Positions 35,284-43,876 of a DNA stretch of 64,000 bases are shown here, piece by piece (position 1 is the first letter of the stretch; each line of letters starts with the position of its first letter). The position numbers were made by a program, and so were the translations under genes. The stretch covers positions 1 to 64,000 of the forward strand of contig CALXTR010000006.1 of the NCBI GenBank assembly GCA_944391475.1, in the 5' to 3' direction. The DNA is from an uncultured Alphaproteobacteria bacterium. GTDB lineage: Bacteria > Pseudomonadota > Alphaproteobacteria > RF32 > CAG-239. The notes beneath the pieces were generated by a model. That model did not search any database. It was given only the letters and a program-made list of their open reading frames with translations, and was not told the origin of the DNA.

Positions 35284-35841
35284 ATGAAAAAAACATTATT
35301 GTTAGCAGGAGTTGCTTGCCTGTTTTCATTTGGCGCTAACGCAGAAGACTACAAACCTTATGTTGGATTGGATTATGTATTTTCCAACGCTAACATAAAA
35401 AAAGAATATAACGTCAAAAAAGACTACAATTCTGGTGTTATCAATGCCGGTATGAAAGTAGGCGATTACATGGGTTTGGAAGCTTTCTTCCAACAATCAA
35501 TGGAAGAAAAGAAAAACATTAGCGACACCCAAAATACAAAATCAAAATTCCACGCTTATGGTATTGATTTGTATGGATATATGCCGATTCCGGAATGCAA
35601 CGACACCTTCAATTTGTTAGGTTCTATCGGTCTTGCCAACTACAACATGGAAACCAAATTCAATGGTATTGAACGCGGTAAATATGACAAAGATAGAATG
35701 GGTTACCGTGTTGGTCTCGGTGCTCAATATAACTTTGATGAACACTGGGGTGCTCGTATCATGGGCCGTTACACCTACCTTGGTGCTAAAGCTTTGAAAG
35801 ACTTGAAAGAAGTAACTGCAGGTATTAGATATACCTTCTAA
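35284..35841 (+). CDS. Small outer-membrane beta-barrel protein
   Basis: 185 aa. Signal peptide MKKTLLLAGVACLFSFGANA, then alternating hydrophobic/aromatic strands and a terminal aromatic residue (GIRYTF), typical of an 8-stranded OmpA/Opa-like barrel assembled by BAM. No peptidoglycan-binding domain. GGAG precedes the ATG. Codon use looks optimised and it has its own terminator, consistent with a well-expressed porin-like surface protein. Confidence 0.85.
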   Translation: MKKTLLLAGVACLFSFGANAEDYKPYVGLDYVFSNANIKKEYNVKKDYNSGVINAGMKVGDYMGLEAFFQQSMEEKKNISDTQNTKSKFHAYGIDLYGYMPIPECNDTFNLLGSIGLANYNMETKFNGIERGKYDKDRMGYRVGLGAQYNFDEHWGARIMGRYTYLGAKALKDLKEVTAGIRYTF

Positions 35842-35866
35842 AATAAATACACCGTCCCTCTAACTG

Positions 35867-35897
35867 AACTCCCGAAGCAATTCGGGAGTTTTTTTTG
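35867..35897 (+). terminator. Terminator of the beta-barrel gene
   Basis: AACTCCCGAA-gcaa-TTCGGGAGTT stem followed by T-rich tract. Confidence 0.9.
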
Positions 35898-35988
35898 CAA
35901 ACAATCCACAGGGCAGGGATAAAGTTGACGAAACCCAATATAATGTATAATAATCATCACAAGCACTGTAATTTTTAGGAAAAAAATA

Positions 35989-36444
35989 ATGCAAAAAACA
36001 ATAAAGCTCATGGTTATCATCTGCGGGTTAGTCATGCCGATGTTGTGTCAAGCCAGAGGCTTAAGACCAGCCTCATTTAATGATATGTATGCCGCAGCCT
36101 CGCAAGGAAAAATTGGCATTTTGAAAGATGCCGTATACCGAGGCATGGACATTAATGCCGTTAATGAAGACGGAGATACCGGACTATGCATGGCAATCAA
36201 ACGTTGGGACTATCGTGCCTATAATTCATTTCGAGCCGCCGGCGCAGCACCGCAGACATATTGTACCGGCACCATTGAGCGGGAACATTATGAAGATTTC
36301 ATGAGTTCATCACGGATTCCTGAATTTTTCAAATACGAGCAAAATGCCTTTTATGCCAAACCTGGAAGCAATACCACCAGTTCATTCTGGCCCTGGGTCA
36401 TTGGTGGAGGTATCATCACCGCAATTTTGATAGTGGCCTTATAA
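35989..36444 (+). CDS. Secreted/membrane protein with a single ankyrin-like pair
   Basis: 151 aa. Signal peptide (MVIICGLVMPMLCQA), then about one and a half ankyrin-type repeats (SFNDMYAAASQGKIGILKDAVYRGMDINAVNEDGDTGLCMAI), a spacer with two Cys, and a C-terminal TM helix (FWPWVIGGGIITAILIVAL). Likely a periplasmic or membrane adaptor. It starts a three-gene unit with the next small membrane protein and truncated nagA. Confidence 0.65.
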   Translation: MQKTIKLMVIICGLVMPMLCQARGLRPASFNDMYAAASQGKIGILKDAVYRGMDINAVNEDGDTGLCMAIKRWDYRAYNSFRAAGAAPQTYCTGTIEREHYEDFMSSSRIPEFFKYEQNAFYAKPGSNTTSSFWPWVIGGGIITAILIVAL

Positions 36445-36460
36445 ACAAAGGAGTAAAAAC

Positions 36461-36805
36461 ATGAAAAAAAGCACCGCTTATTTCAGCATACTACTGATTA
36501 CATTAGCAATTGTTCTAATCGGATATATAGTTCCGGTTGGAAGCATCAAACATTTTGCCCATGGTGTTTTTCATGCTGCTTTTAATCCCTTAATTGCCAT
36601 TTCAGCCGCTGCTTGCGCTTTTATCTTCCTCAACAGCGGTCACTACTGGTTAATAAACATTGCGTGCGGTTTTATTGCCGCCATTGTCGTTTTGCTGTTG
36701 CACAAGAGTGGGTTAGGGGTGATGAGCATACTCATTCGTGCCACAGCATTTGTGTATATTGTTTATATTTTAAACTACATCCGACTGATTATCAGTAAAA
36801 AGTAA
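36461..36805 (+). CDS. Small four-helix membrane protein, unknown
   Basis: 114 aa, nearly all hydrophobic: four predicted TM helices (about 7-25, 40-58, 65-83, 88-110). No recognised domain. A good AAGGAG lies 7 nt before the ATG. It lies 16 bp after the ankyrin-like gene and 4 bp before the nagA remnant. Confidence 0.7.
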   Translation: MKKSTAYFSILLITLAIVLIGYIVPVGSIKHFAHGVFHAAFNPLIAISAAACAFIFLNSGHYWLINIACGFIAAIVVLLLHKSGLGVMSILIRATAFVYIVYILNYIRLIISKK

Positions 36806-36809
36806 GCTA

Positions 36810-37370
36810 ATGAAAACCAACCAAATACAGGTTTATTATAACGCCAATATTTTTTACCAAAATCAGCTCCAATTAGGTGGTGTACTGGTAGAAGACGGCA
36901 AAATTATTGCCATTGAAACAGATACGACTAAGTTTCGCCATATTGATGAGCAAATAGATTTATCCGGAAAATATTTGATTCCCGGATTTATAGATACTCA
37001 CATTCACGGCATTGGCGGATATAGCTTTCAAAATCAGTCTAGTCAGGATGTTTTAGAAGCCTCACAAAAGCTAGCCACATACGGCGTAACCTCTTTTATC
37101 CCGACCATATCACGTTCAAGCGCGCAAGACGATGAAATTATTGGGGATATTCAAGCAATTGTCACAGCAAACAGATATGTTCACGAGGGGACACCTATTT
37201 ACCCCATATCAATTTGTCGCATAATATATATTATGTATAGTAAGATTGTGAGATACGCAATAAAGCTTCCTATCAGCAGCAATTGCGCACAAAGACGCTC
37301 AAACAATTTTGAACGCTCACAACGCCGCCGATATCAATTCTCGTGTATAATTATGCTGAGGTCGTCGTAA
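36810..37370 (+). pseudogene. nagA: Truncated N-acetylglucosamine-6-phosphate deacetylase (nagA remnant)
   Basis: The first ~130 codons match the NagA N-terminus: GGVLVEDGKI, YLIPGFIDTHIHGIGGYSF with the metal-binding HxH, and YGVTSFIPTISRSS. After about residue 130 (TPIYPI, near 37200), where the LHLEGPF catalytic region should begin, the frame continues as unrelated basic sequence for ~55 residues and runs into the 3' end of yejF. The catalytic Asp and remaining metal ligands are missing, so it cannot be active. The rest of nagA is not in the window. Confidence 0.75.
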
Positions 37371-38900
37371 AATCTCATCACTTGAACCAATTTCAACCAG
37401 CTGACCATCTTTCATCACACCAATACGATCTGCAACCGCACGAATGGCCGCCATATCATGAGATATAAAAATATAAGAAATTTCTCGTTGTTCTTGAATC
37501 TGATTTAACAGCTGCAAAACTTGTTTTTGTATGGTCGCATCTAAAGCCGACGTTGGTTCATCTAAAATCAGAATTTTGGGTTTGAGAACCAGAGCTCTCG
37601 CAATTGCAATTCTCTGCCGTTGTCCACCGGAAAACTCATGCGGATATTTGTTGAGCGCATCATCAGCAAGCCCTACTTCTCGCAACACCTTAACAATCCA
37701 GCGACGCTTTTCGGCTTTGGAAAGTTCCGGAAAATGTACTTCCAAACCCTCGCCGACAATTTCTTCGACTGACATCCGCGGATTAAGTGAATTATACGGA
37801 TCCTGAAACACGATTTGAACCAACTTACGAAAACTTTTGCTAGATTGAATAATGTTTTGTTTTTCCTCAACATTTTCGAAACTGACAAAGCCATCATGTT
37901 TGATCAGATTAGCAATTGCTAAGCCCAAAGTGGTTTTTCCTGAGCCAGATTCCCCCACAATCCCCAAGGTTTCATTACGATATAACTCCAAAGAAACACG
38001 ATTAACCGCAGTAAGTTTAGTCAGAGTTTTACCCCAAAAGTTCTTTTTGAGATCAAACTCGACCGTAACATCATTAGCTGTCATCACAATTTCTTTGCCA
38101 ATTTTATCATTGTTTTTCAATGAATAGAATGAAGAAATTAAGCTTCTGGTATACTCATGTTGCGGGTCATTAAACACTTTTTCAACATCACCCTGCTCCA
38201 CTATCTGCCCACTTTTCATCACCAGCACACGATTGGCAATTTTTCGCACCAAACGTAAGTCATGACTAATAAAAATAATCGACATACCGGTAGTTTCGCG
38301 CAGTTTTAACAGCAAATCCACAATCTGCTTTTGCACCGTCACATCCAGAGCCGTTGTCGGTTCATCTGCCACCAAAATCTCAGGATTATTCGCCATTGCC
38401 ATCGCAATCATCACTCTTTGACGTTGTCCGCCAGATAGTTCAAACGGAAAAGAGTTCATTCTTTGCCGCGCATTTTTAATGCCGGTCATCTTCAAAAGAC
38501 GCAACACCTCTTTTTTTGCATCTTTGGAGCTAAATCCGCGATGCAAAGTCAAAGCTTCACTGATTTGTTTCCCCACTCTGTGCAACGGATTGAGTGATGA
38601 CATAGGCTCTTGGAAAATAAATGCGATTTTATTGCCGCGAATTTGTTGAATTTTCTTATCCCCAATCAGCTCCCTTCCTTCAAGTTTTATCGAAGAATTT
38701 GAGCTATGGAACGCTTTTGGATAAGGCAACAAACCAAGCAAAGACAACGCACTAACAGACTTTCCTGAACCAGATTCTCCCACAATACCTAAAATTTCGC
38801 CTTTTTCAACTTCAAAGGACACATCTTTAACCGCTTGCGAGGCCAAACCATTGCTATTCCTAAAAAAAACCGAGAGATTTTTAACTTCAAGCAGCGCCAT
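37317..38900 (-). CDS. yejF: Peptide ABC transporter, fused two-NBD ATPase (YejF-like)
   Basis: 527 aa with two complete nucleotide-binding domains. NBD1: Walker A GESGSGKSV (about 36), LSGGQRQR, LVADEPTTALD. NBD2: Walker A GESGSGKTT (about 315), FSGGQRQR, LILDEPTSALD. This fused architecture is the YejF type of the oligopeptide/microcin C importer. It starts directly at the yejE stop. Its 3' end converges on the nagA remnant. The partner genes yejA (binding protein) and yejB (permease) are absent here. Confidence 0.93.
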   Translation of the reverse strand: MALLEVKNLSVFFRNSNGLASQAVKDVSFEVEKGEILGIVGESGSGKSVSALSLLGLLPYPKAFHSSNSSIKLEGRELIGDKKIQQIRGNKIAFIFQEPMSSLNPLHRVGKQISEALTLHRGFSSKDAKKEVLRLLKMTGIKNARQRMNSFPFELSGGQRQRVMIAMAMANNPEILVADEPTTALDVTVQKQIVDLLLKLRETTGMSIIFISHDLRLVRKIANRVLVMKSGQIVEQGDVEKVFNDPQHEYTRSLISSFYSLKNNDKIGKEIVMTANDVTVEFDLKKNFWGKTLTKLTAVNRVSLELYRNETLGIVGESGSGKTTLGLAIANLIKHDGFVSFENVEEKQNIIQSSKSFRKLVQIVFQDPYNSLNPRMSVEEIVGEGLEVHFPELSKAEKRRWIVKVLREVGLADDALNKYPHEFSGGQRQRIAIARALVLKPKILILDEPTSALDATIQKQVLQLLNQIQEQREISYIFISHDMAAIRAVADRIGVMKDGQLVEIGSSDEILRRPQHNYTRELISAAL

Positions 38901-39943
38901 TATTTATTTTTCCTCGCATCAAAAGCATCACGCACCCCTTCCCCTATAAAAATCAATAAGGTAAGTAACGTGGCTAATACAACAAAAATACTTAATCCAA
39001 TCCATGGCGCCTGTAAATTATCCTTACCCTGGCGAACCAAATCACCAAGCGATGGATACTCATAAGGCAATCCAAACCCCAAGAAATCCAATGCCGTTAG
39101 AGCCACAATTGCTTCTGAAAGAATAAATGGCACAAACGTAATGGTCGCAATCACAGCATTAGGTAATATATGCCGGAACATAATACGCGCATTGCTAACC
39201 CCAAGCGCCTTAGCGGCCATAACAAATTCCAAATTTCTAGCCCTCAAAAATTCTGCCCGCACCACTCCGGTCAAATTCACCCACGAAAACAAAATCAGGA
39301 TTAATAACAAAGTCCAAAATGTCGGAGTAAAAATACTAGCAATGATGATAAGTACAAACAGCTGCGGCAAAGATTCCCAAATTTCCATAAATCTCTGCAT
39401 AAAGATATCGAGCTTGCCGCCAAAATATCCTTGGATTGCACCGGCAAAAATACCAATGACAGAAGAAATGGCCGTCAATAAAAATGCAAACACAATTGAT
39501 AAGCGCAACCCATAGACAATCCGAACCAAAATATCGCGTCCTTCATCATCGGTCCCCAACCAGTGACGTGCGGAAGGAGGCGCCGGAGTTGGGCTACTCA
39601 AATCATAATCAACCGTATTAAAAGAAAAACGAATTGGTGGCCAAATTGCCCAACCGTCTTTTTCAATATTTTCTAAAATAAGCTTGTCTTTATAATCTGC
39701 CGGTGTTGGAAAATCCCCTCCAAAATCTGCATCGCTATAAGTCTTAAACAACGGGAAATATAAATCACCTTTGTAAGCCAAAACCAATGGCTTATCATTA
39801 GCCCAAATTTCGGCAAACAAGCTCAAAATGAACACCCCAAGAAAAATCACCAAAGAAATAACCGCACGCCGATTAGCGGCAAAAACCGCCATTCGCCGCC
39901 GGTTCAAAGGAGAAATATGTCTTTTCAACCATTTGTGAAACAA
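38900..39943 (-). CDS. yejE: Peptide ABC transporter permease (YejE-like)
   Basis: 347 aa. N-terminal RRR motif and TM1, a ~75-residue periplasmic insert (FNTVDYDLSSPTPAPPS) characteristic of YejE, the HWLGTDDEGRDILVR block, and the EAA loop AAKALGVSNARIMFRHILPNA that contacts the ATPase. The start is probably TTG 39943, with GGGAAG 6 nt upstream. It lies 12 bp after the 992-aa membrane protein, with which it is probably co-transcribed. Confidence 0.92.
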   Translation of the reverse strand: MFHKWLKRHISPLNRRRMAVFAANRRAVISLVIFLGVFILSLFAEIWANDKPLVLAYKGDLYFPLFKTYSDADFGGDFPTPADYKDKLILENIEKDGWAIWPPIRFSFNTVDYDLSSPTPAPPSARHWLGTDDEGRDILVRIVYGLRLSIVFAFLLTAISSVIGIFAGAIQGYFGGKLDIFMQRFMEIWESLPQLFVLIIIASIFTPTFWTLLLILILFSWVNLTGVVRAEFLRARNLEFVMAAKALGVSNARIMFRHILPNAVIATITFVPFILSEAIVALTALDFLGFGLPYEYPSLGDLVRQGKDNLQAPWIGLSIFVVLATLLTLLIFIGEGVRDAFDARKNK

Positions 39944-39955
39944 TTTACACTTCCC

Positions 39956-42934
39956 TTAGTTTTTCTTTTCATCACCAAGCTCTGGGATTTCAGAATCATT
40001 CTTTTCAAACAACTTATTTTCATCAAAATCTGTTTGATTTTCTATCAATTGAGGAATCAACATTTCTGGTTTAGACTGTGAAATTTTGGGAGTTTCCTCC
40101 ACGGGCGGCAGAGGTGGAACCGGAGCCTTAATTTCCAATTGATCAGCAACGCTATTTGATACATCAATATCATCTTCATCAGCATTAGCAATAATTTCAG
40201 CTGTCAAATTATCCAAATCAGATTTCTGAACTTGGTCTTGATTTTGGGGCTGATTATTTTCCTCATCAGTACCGATTTTTATAATAATTTTATCAGATTT
40301 ATCATCACCTTGAGGAACAATTACCACTTTTTGAGAGCTATCAGGTTCATTATCATCTGTTTGTTGGGGATTGTTTTCTTTAAGTTTAGCCTCATCAGCC
40401 TGTGCTTGATCATCATCGATTTCTTCTTGAGGTGTATTAACCACAGACTTTGCTTGTTCTACCAAATCTTTCTGTTGAGGCTGAGTAACTCCAGGCTGTA
40501 CTTGTTCTTCCGCATCTGTCTGTTGAGACACAGTAAGCTCAGGCTTTGTTTCATCATCTTTAGCCAAATTTTCTGTGACCACATCCTCCGTTTCAATCTG
40601 CTCCTGTTTTTCTTCAGCAGGTTTATCATTTTGGGGTTCCGACACAACCTTGGCACTTCCGATTTCAACATTTTGAACTTGCGGTAAAGAATCTGTCTTG
40701 AGTGTATCGGCACCTGATTGTTCAGATTGAATATTTGTAGCCTCAATCACCTCAGAAACAACCGCCATACTTTCCTGATTTTTTGTTTTCTCCACTTCAG
40801 ATACATTTTCAGCAACCGAATTATCCACCAAATTTTTCGGCTGAGCGCTGGCCTCACTACCTGCATTTGCTTTTGCTGCAATTTCATCTGTACGAAGTTT
40901 AATTTTTTTGACTTTCTCTGCTTCCTGTTTTGCAACTTCAGATATTGTCTTAAGTTCTTGTTTTACTAAACTTTCTTTAGCATACTTAGGATCCTGCAGT
41001 TTACTTGCCTCAACTTCCTTTTCCACCAATACCGGCATTTCAATTGGTATTACCATATCCGGATAATTAGCTCTTAGCCAATTTCTAAACCACTCATTGG
41101 CATCAGCTAAAGCATCAATTGAACTTTTTTCAATAGTATTTTGTTTTTTAATTGTTTCTAACAGTTCGTTTTTGACGCCTTCATCAAGATTTAAGCCTTC
41201 TTGTTCTTTGCATTCATCCTTCTTAAACAAGTATTGTCTCACAATCTTTGGAGCACTACAAAACTGATTATTGATAGAAAACTTATTATGCTTAGGATCA
41301 CGAATGGCCATAGACACCATATTTTGTGCTTCAAATTTATCTGCTGGTTTCAAACCTGCAATTTCCAAACCACTCATACCTTGCAAAATCACAACCGTAT
41401 TTTTATCTGCTCCCGCTTCGCGAAGTTGGCGCATAAAATCAGCTATTTTACCAAACAAGCATGCCGTCTGCTCAAAATAAGCATTCATCTGTTTGGATTC
41501 ATCTTTTTCTACTCCGCCTTTTACAATCCACTTTTCAACTGGTTTAAGCTGACAAAATTCGTCATAAACAAAAGCTTGCCCCGGCAAATTCATCCAAACC
41601 ACATATGCCCGATTTCCTTTACCCTTAGCAATGTCCTCAACAACAGTATCAAGCGTTTTAACACTACCCAAAGATTTGAGCTTAGCATAATCTATCCCTA
41701 CCAAAGGAACATCAGCCACATTAAATGACTTAAGCACATTATACAACGGCCGATTAAGCGTAAACATATCCATACTTCCCAACCACTGCCCTAAAAGAAC
41801 CATGGTACGTTGCCGCAAAGAAAACTTATCTTCATTTAAAGCAAAGGGAACCATTTCTCGACGAGAGCATGCATTTGCTATTGGTTTTCCATCAATAAAG
41901 CATAGCTCGGCATTAGCGTCTTCAAAAACTTTTCTCACATATCCATTTTTCTCAAAAGTAGCTAACAGTTCATTTGATTTTAGACTTGAATGCTTTTCAG
42001 CCAGACTATTAAAGTCCCAATTATCGGCATACTCCGCCGGATTGACCAACAAATCAGCATCTGTTGTCATATTCAGGCTCTGCGCCAGATTTTCAAATTC
42101 ATCATTTCCCAAAGTATATGCATTAGGAAACAAAGCAAAACCATGGTTAGTATATAACCCTAGCATGGCATTAAGAGCATTTTTAGCTCTAGGATATTTG
42201 GGGCTTATTTTCTCTAAATAGCGATAAGTAGGCAAATTAGGCACGGCCACAAACACAAAATTATTGCCTTTTTTATTATTGGTAATCACCTTATCGGCAT
42301 AAACTTCATAAAAATCAGCCATATTGTTACGTTGATTATAAAGTTTGACAACCGAAACCGAAGCAATTGCAGCTAATACCACTACCATATAAAATTGTTT
42401 GCGATTGCTGGCAAAAGTAAAGAATAACCATGCAACCAATAAGATTACCAGAGCGGCAATCAAAAGCGAATATGAAGCAAACCACCCAGCAGAAGCTCCA
42501 TCCAACCACTTAAGAGCAAATTCATGCAGAAAAGAAGCAGAATCAAATAGTGCAAATTGGTTCACCAACACCACAAACAAGAAAGCAACCAATGCAGCAG
42601 CCACCAAGTTCTGAATAAAACGAGCCAATGAAGCCACAAACATCAGCAACCAAGACATACCCAACAAAGCCAGCAATATATAAGAAACTTCCGGCACAAA
42701 CTCCCACGGAGCACCGCGAAATGCATTTAAGTTGCCCACTTTTAGAAACAAAACAAAATCTATTGCCGCAAGCAAGAATACAATCAAAGACTTATTAAAC
42801 CAATCTGCCAAATAGCTCAGCACCCCCGGCCCTTGTTTTTTGACTTTTATTTTGATTTTTTTCTCCACCACTTTATCAGGTTCTTTGGCGGAAACAAGAG
42901 TAGATGGCCGTTCTTCAATTATAATGTCTTCCAT
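39956..42934 (-). CDS. Large membrane protein resembling the sulfatase/phosphoethanolamine-transferase fold, with a long acidic tail
   Basis: 992 aa. Five TM helices in the first ~200 residues, then a periplasmic region (about 220-600) whose order (NFVFVAVPNLPTYRYL, LATFEKNGY, YVVWMNLPGQAFVYDEF, NTVVILQGMSGLE) recalls lipid-linked phosphoglycerol/phosphoethanolamine transferases of the alkaline-phosphatase superfamily. The nucleophilic Thr/Ser and His/Asp metal ligands are not seen at the expected places. Residues ~650-992 are Glu/Gln/Asp/Val-rich and disordered. AAGGA precedes the ATG. It follows rpsD after a terminator and precedes yejE. The fold call is tentative. Confidence 0.5.
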   Translation of the reverse strand: MEDIIIEERPSTLVSAKEPDKVVEKKIKIKVKKQGPGVLSYLADWFNKSLIVFLLAAIDFVLFLKVGNLNAFRGAPWEFVPEVSYILLALLGMSWLLMFVASLARFIQNLVAAALVAFLFVVLVNQFALFDSASFLHEFALKWLDGASAGWFASYSLLIAALVILLVAWLFFTFASNRKQFYMVVVLAAIASVSVVKLYNQRNNMADFYEVYADKVITNNKKGNNFVFVAVPNLPTYRYLEKISPKYPRAKNALNAMLGLYTNHGFALFPNAYTLGNDEFENLAQSLNMTTDADLLVNPAEYADNWDFNSLAEKHSSLKSNELLATFEKNGYVRKVFEDANAELCFIDGKPIANACSRREMVPFALNEDKFSLRQRTMVLLGQWLGSMDMFTLNRPLYNVLKSFNVADVPLVGIDYAKLKSLGSVKTLDTVVEDIAKGKGNRAYVVWMNLPGQAFVYDEFCQLKPVEKWIVKGGVEKDESKQMNAYFEQTACLFGKIADFMRQLREAGADKNTVVILQGMSGLEIAGLKPADKFEAQNMVSMAIRDPKHNKFSINNQFCSAPKIVRQYLFKKDECKEQEGLNLDEGVKNELLETIKKQNTIEKSSIDALADANEWFRNWLRANYPDMVIPIEMPVLVEKEVEASKLQDPKYAKESLVKQELKTISEVAKQEAEKVKKIKLRTDEIAAKANAGSEASAQPKNLVDNSVAENVSEVEKTKNQESMAVVSEVIEATNIQSEQSGADTLKTDSLPQVQNVEIGSAKVVSEPQNDKPAEEKQEQIETEDVVTENLAKDDETKPELTVSQQTDAEEQVQPGVTQPQQKDLVEQAKSVVNTPQEEIDDDQAQADEAKLKENNPQQTDDNEPDSSQKVVIVPQGDDKSDKIIIKIGTDEENNQPQNQDQVQKSDLDNLTAEIIANADEDDIDVSNSVADQLEIKAPVPPLPPVEETPKISQSKPEMLIPQLIENQTDFDENKLFEKNDSEIPELGDEKKN

Positions 42935-43000
42935 TGCATTATCCTTACAGATTTATGTCCTGGAAAATATATAAGCATAAGATTTGTGATATTTAAAGCA

Positions 43001-43035
43001 AAAACCTCGAAGCTTGCATAAGTTTCGAGGTTTTT
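43001..43035 (-). terminator. rpsD terminator
   Basis: AAAACCTCGAA...TTCGAGGTTTTT hairpin; the minus-strand T run follows the stem. Confidence 0.8.
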
Positions 43036-43057
43036 AAGAAAAATACGAAAATGGTTA

Positions 43058-43672
43058 CTATCTTGAGTAGAACTCGATAACCAGGTTCGGTTCCATTTGA
43101 GATGCATAAGGAACATCATCAAACTTCGGAACAAAGGTATATTTTGCAGTTAACTTTTTGCTATCAACTTCAAGATAACCAGGCAAATCGCGGCTGGTAG
43201 ATTCTACAGCAGCAATAACCATCGGTAACTGTTTAGATTTTTCACGAACTTCAATCACATCACCGGCTTTAACCATATAAGACGGGATATTAACTTTTTT
43301 ACCATTAACCAAAACGTGACCATGGTTAACAAATTGGCGAGCAGCAAATACAGTCGGTACAAACTTTGATCTGTAAACCAAGTTGTCCAAACGAGATTCG
43401 AGCAAGCCGATTAAATTTTCAGCAGTATCGCCTTTTCTTCTGATAGCTTCTTCATAATATTTACGGAATTGTTTTTCACCAATATTACCATAGCTAGTTT
43501 TCAAACTCTGTTTAGCATAGAGCTGCTCACCATAGTCAGTTTGTTTTTTTCTACGTTGACCATGTTGACCGGGAGCATATTCTCTTTTAGCAAAAGAACT
43601 ATTGGGATTACCCCACAAAGCTTTACCATAACGGCGTTCAGCTTTTTTCTTAGCGTTTTCAATACTTTTCAT
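43058..43672 (-). CDS. rpsD: 30S ribosomal protein S4
   Basis: 204 aa primary rRNA-binding protein of the small subunit. N-terminal zinc-less variant; S4 RNA-binding domain at about 95-155 ([36 protein letters not shown]). The C-terminus ends in IEFYSR, standard for S4. AGGA precedes the ATG. It is monocistronic here, as in many alphaproteobacteria. Confidence 0.98.
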   Translation of the reverse strand: MKSIENAKKKAERRYGKALWGNPNSSFAKREYAPGQHGQRRKKQTDYGEQLYAKQSLKTSYGNIGEKQFRKYYEEAIRRKGDTAENLIGLLESRLDNLVYRSKFVPTVFAARQFVNHGHVLVNGKKVNIPSYMVKAGDVIEVREKSKQLPMVIAAVESTSRDLPGYLEVDSKKLTAKYTFVPKFDDVPYASQMEPNLVIEFYSR

Positions 43673-43689
43673 CGATAAATCCTAATTTT

Positions 43690-43790
43690 GTTACACATAC
43701 ATTTTTGTTCCGGTAGTTTCGGCCCTTAAGATTCTGCCGAACGGGAAATTTCATCCACCTTCCCAGAAGTGGGTTCAACTTACATCACTT
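43690..43790 (-). promoter_or_regulatory. Possible structured rpsD leader
   Basis: The untranslated stretch before rpsD can form TTCCGGTAGTTTCGGC...GCCGAACGGGAA-type pairings and a CCCAC...GTGGG element. S4 represses its own mRNA in several bacteria through leader structures, but no known motif is recognised here. Confidence 0.25.
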
Positions 43791-43876
43791 TTTTTCAAAT
43801 TTCAAGTACAATTTTCAAAAAAAAAGCTGGAAAACAAACCTCAACGAGTTAATATAGTCGCAAAGGAGCACAATAT

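Noticed and set aside
37130..37370. Programmed frameshift restoring nagA
   Set aside because: None of the other frames after ~37200 encodes the expected LHLEGPF region, so the gene is truncated, not shifted.
40232..40969. Plus-strand ORFs opposite the tail of the 992-aa protein
   Set aside because: Phe/Leu/Ile-rich shadows of a Glu/Gln/Asp-rich coding region; a compositional artefact.
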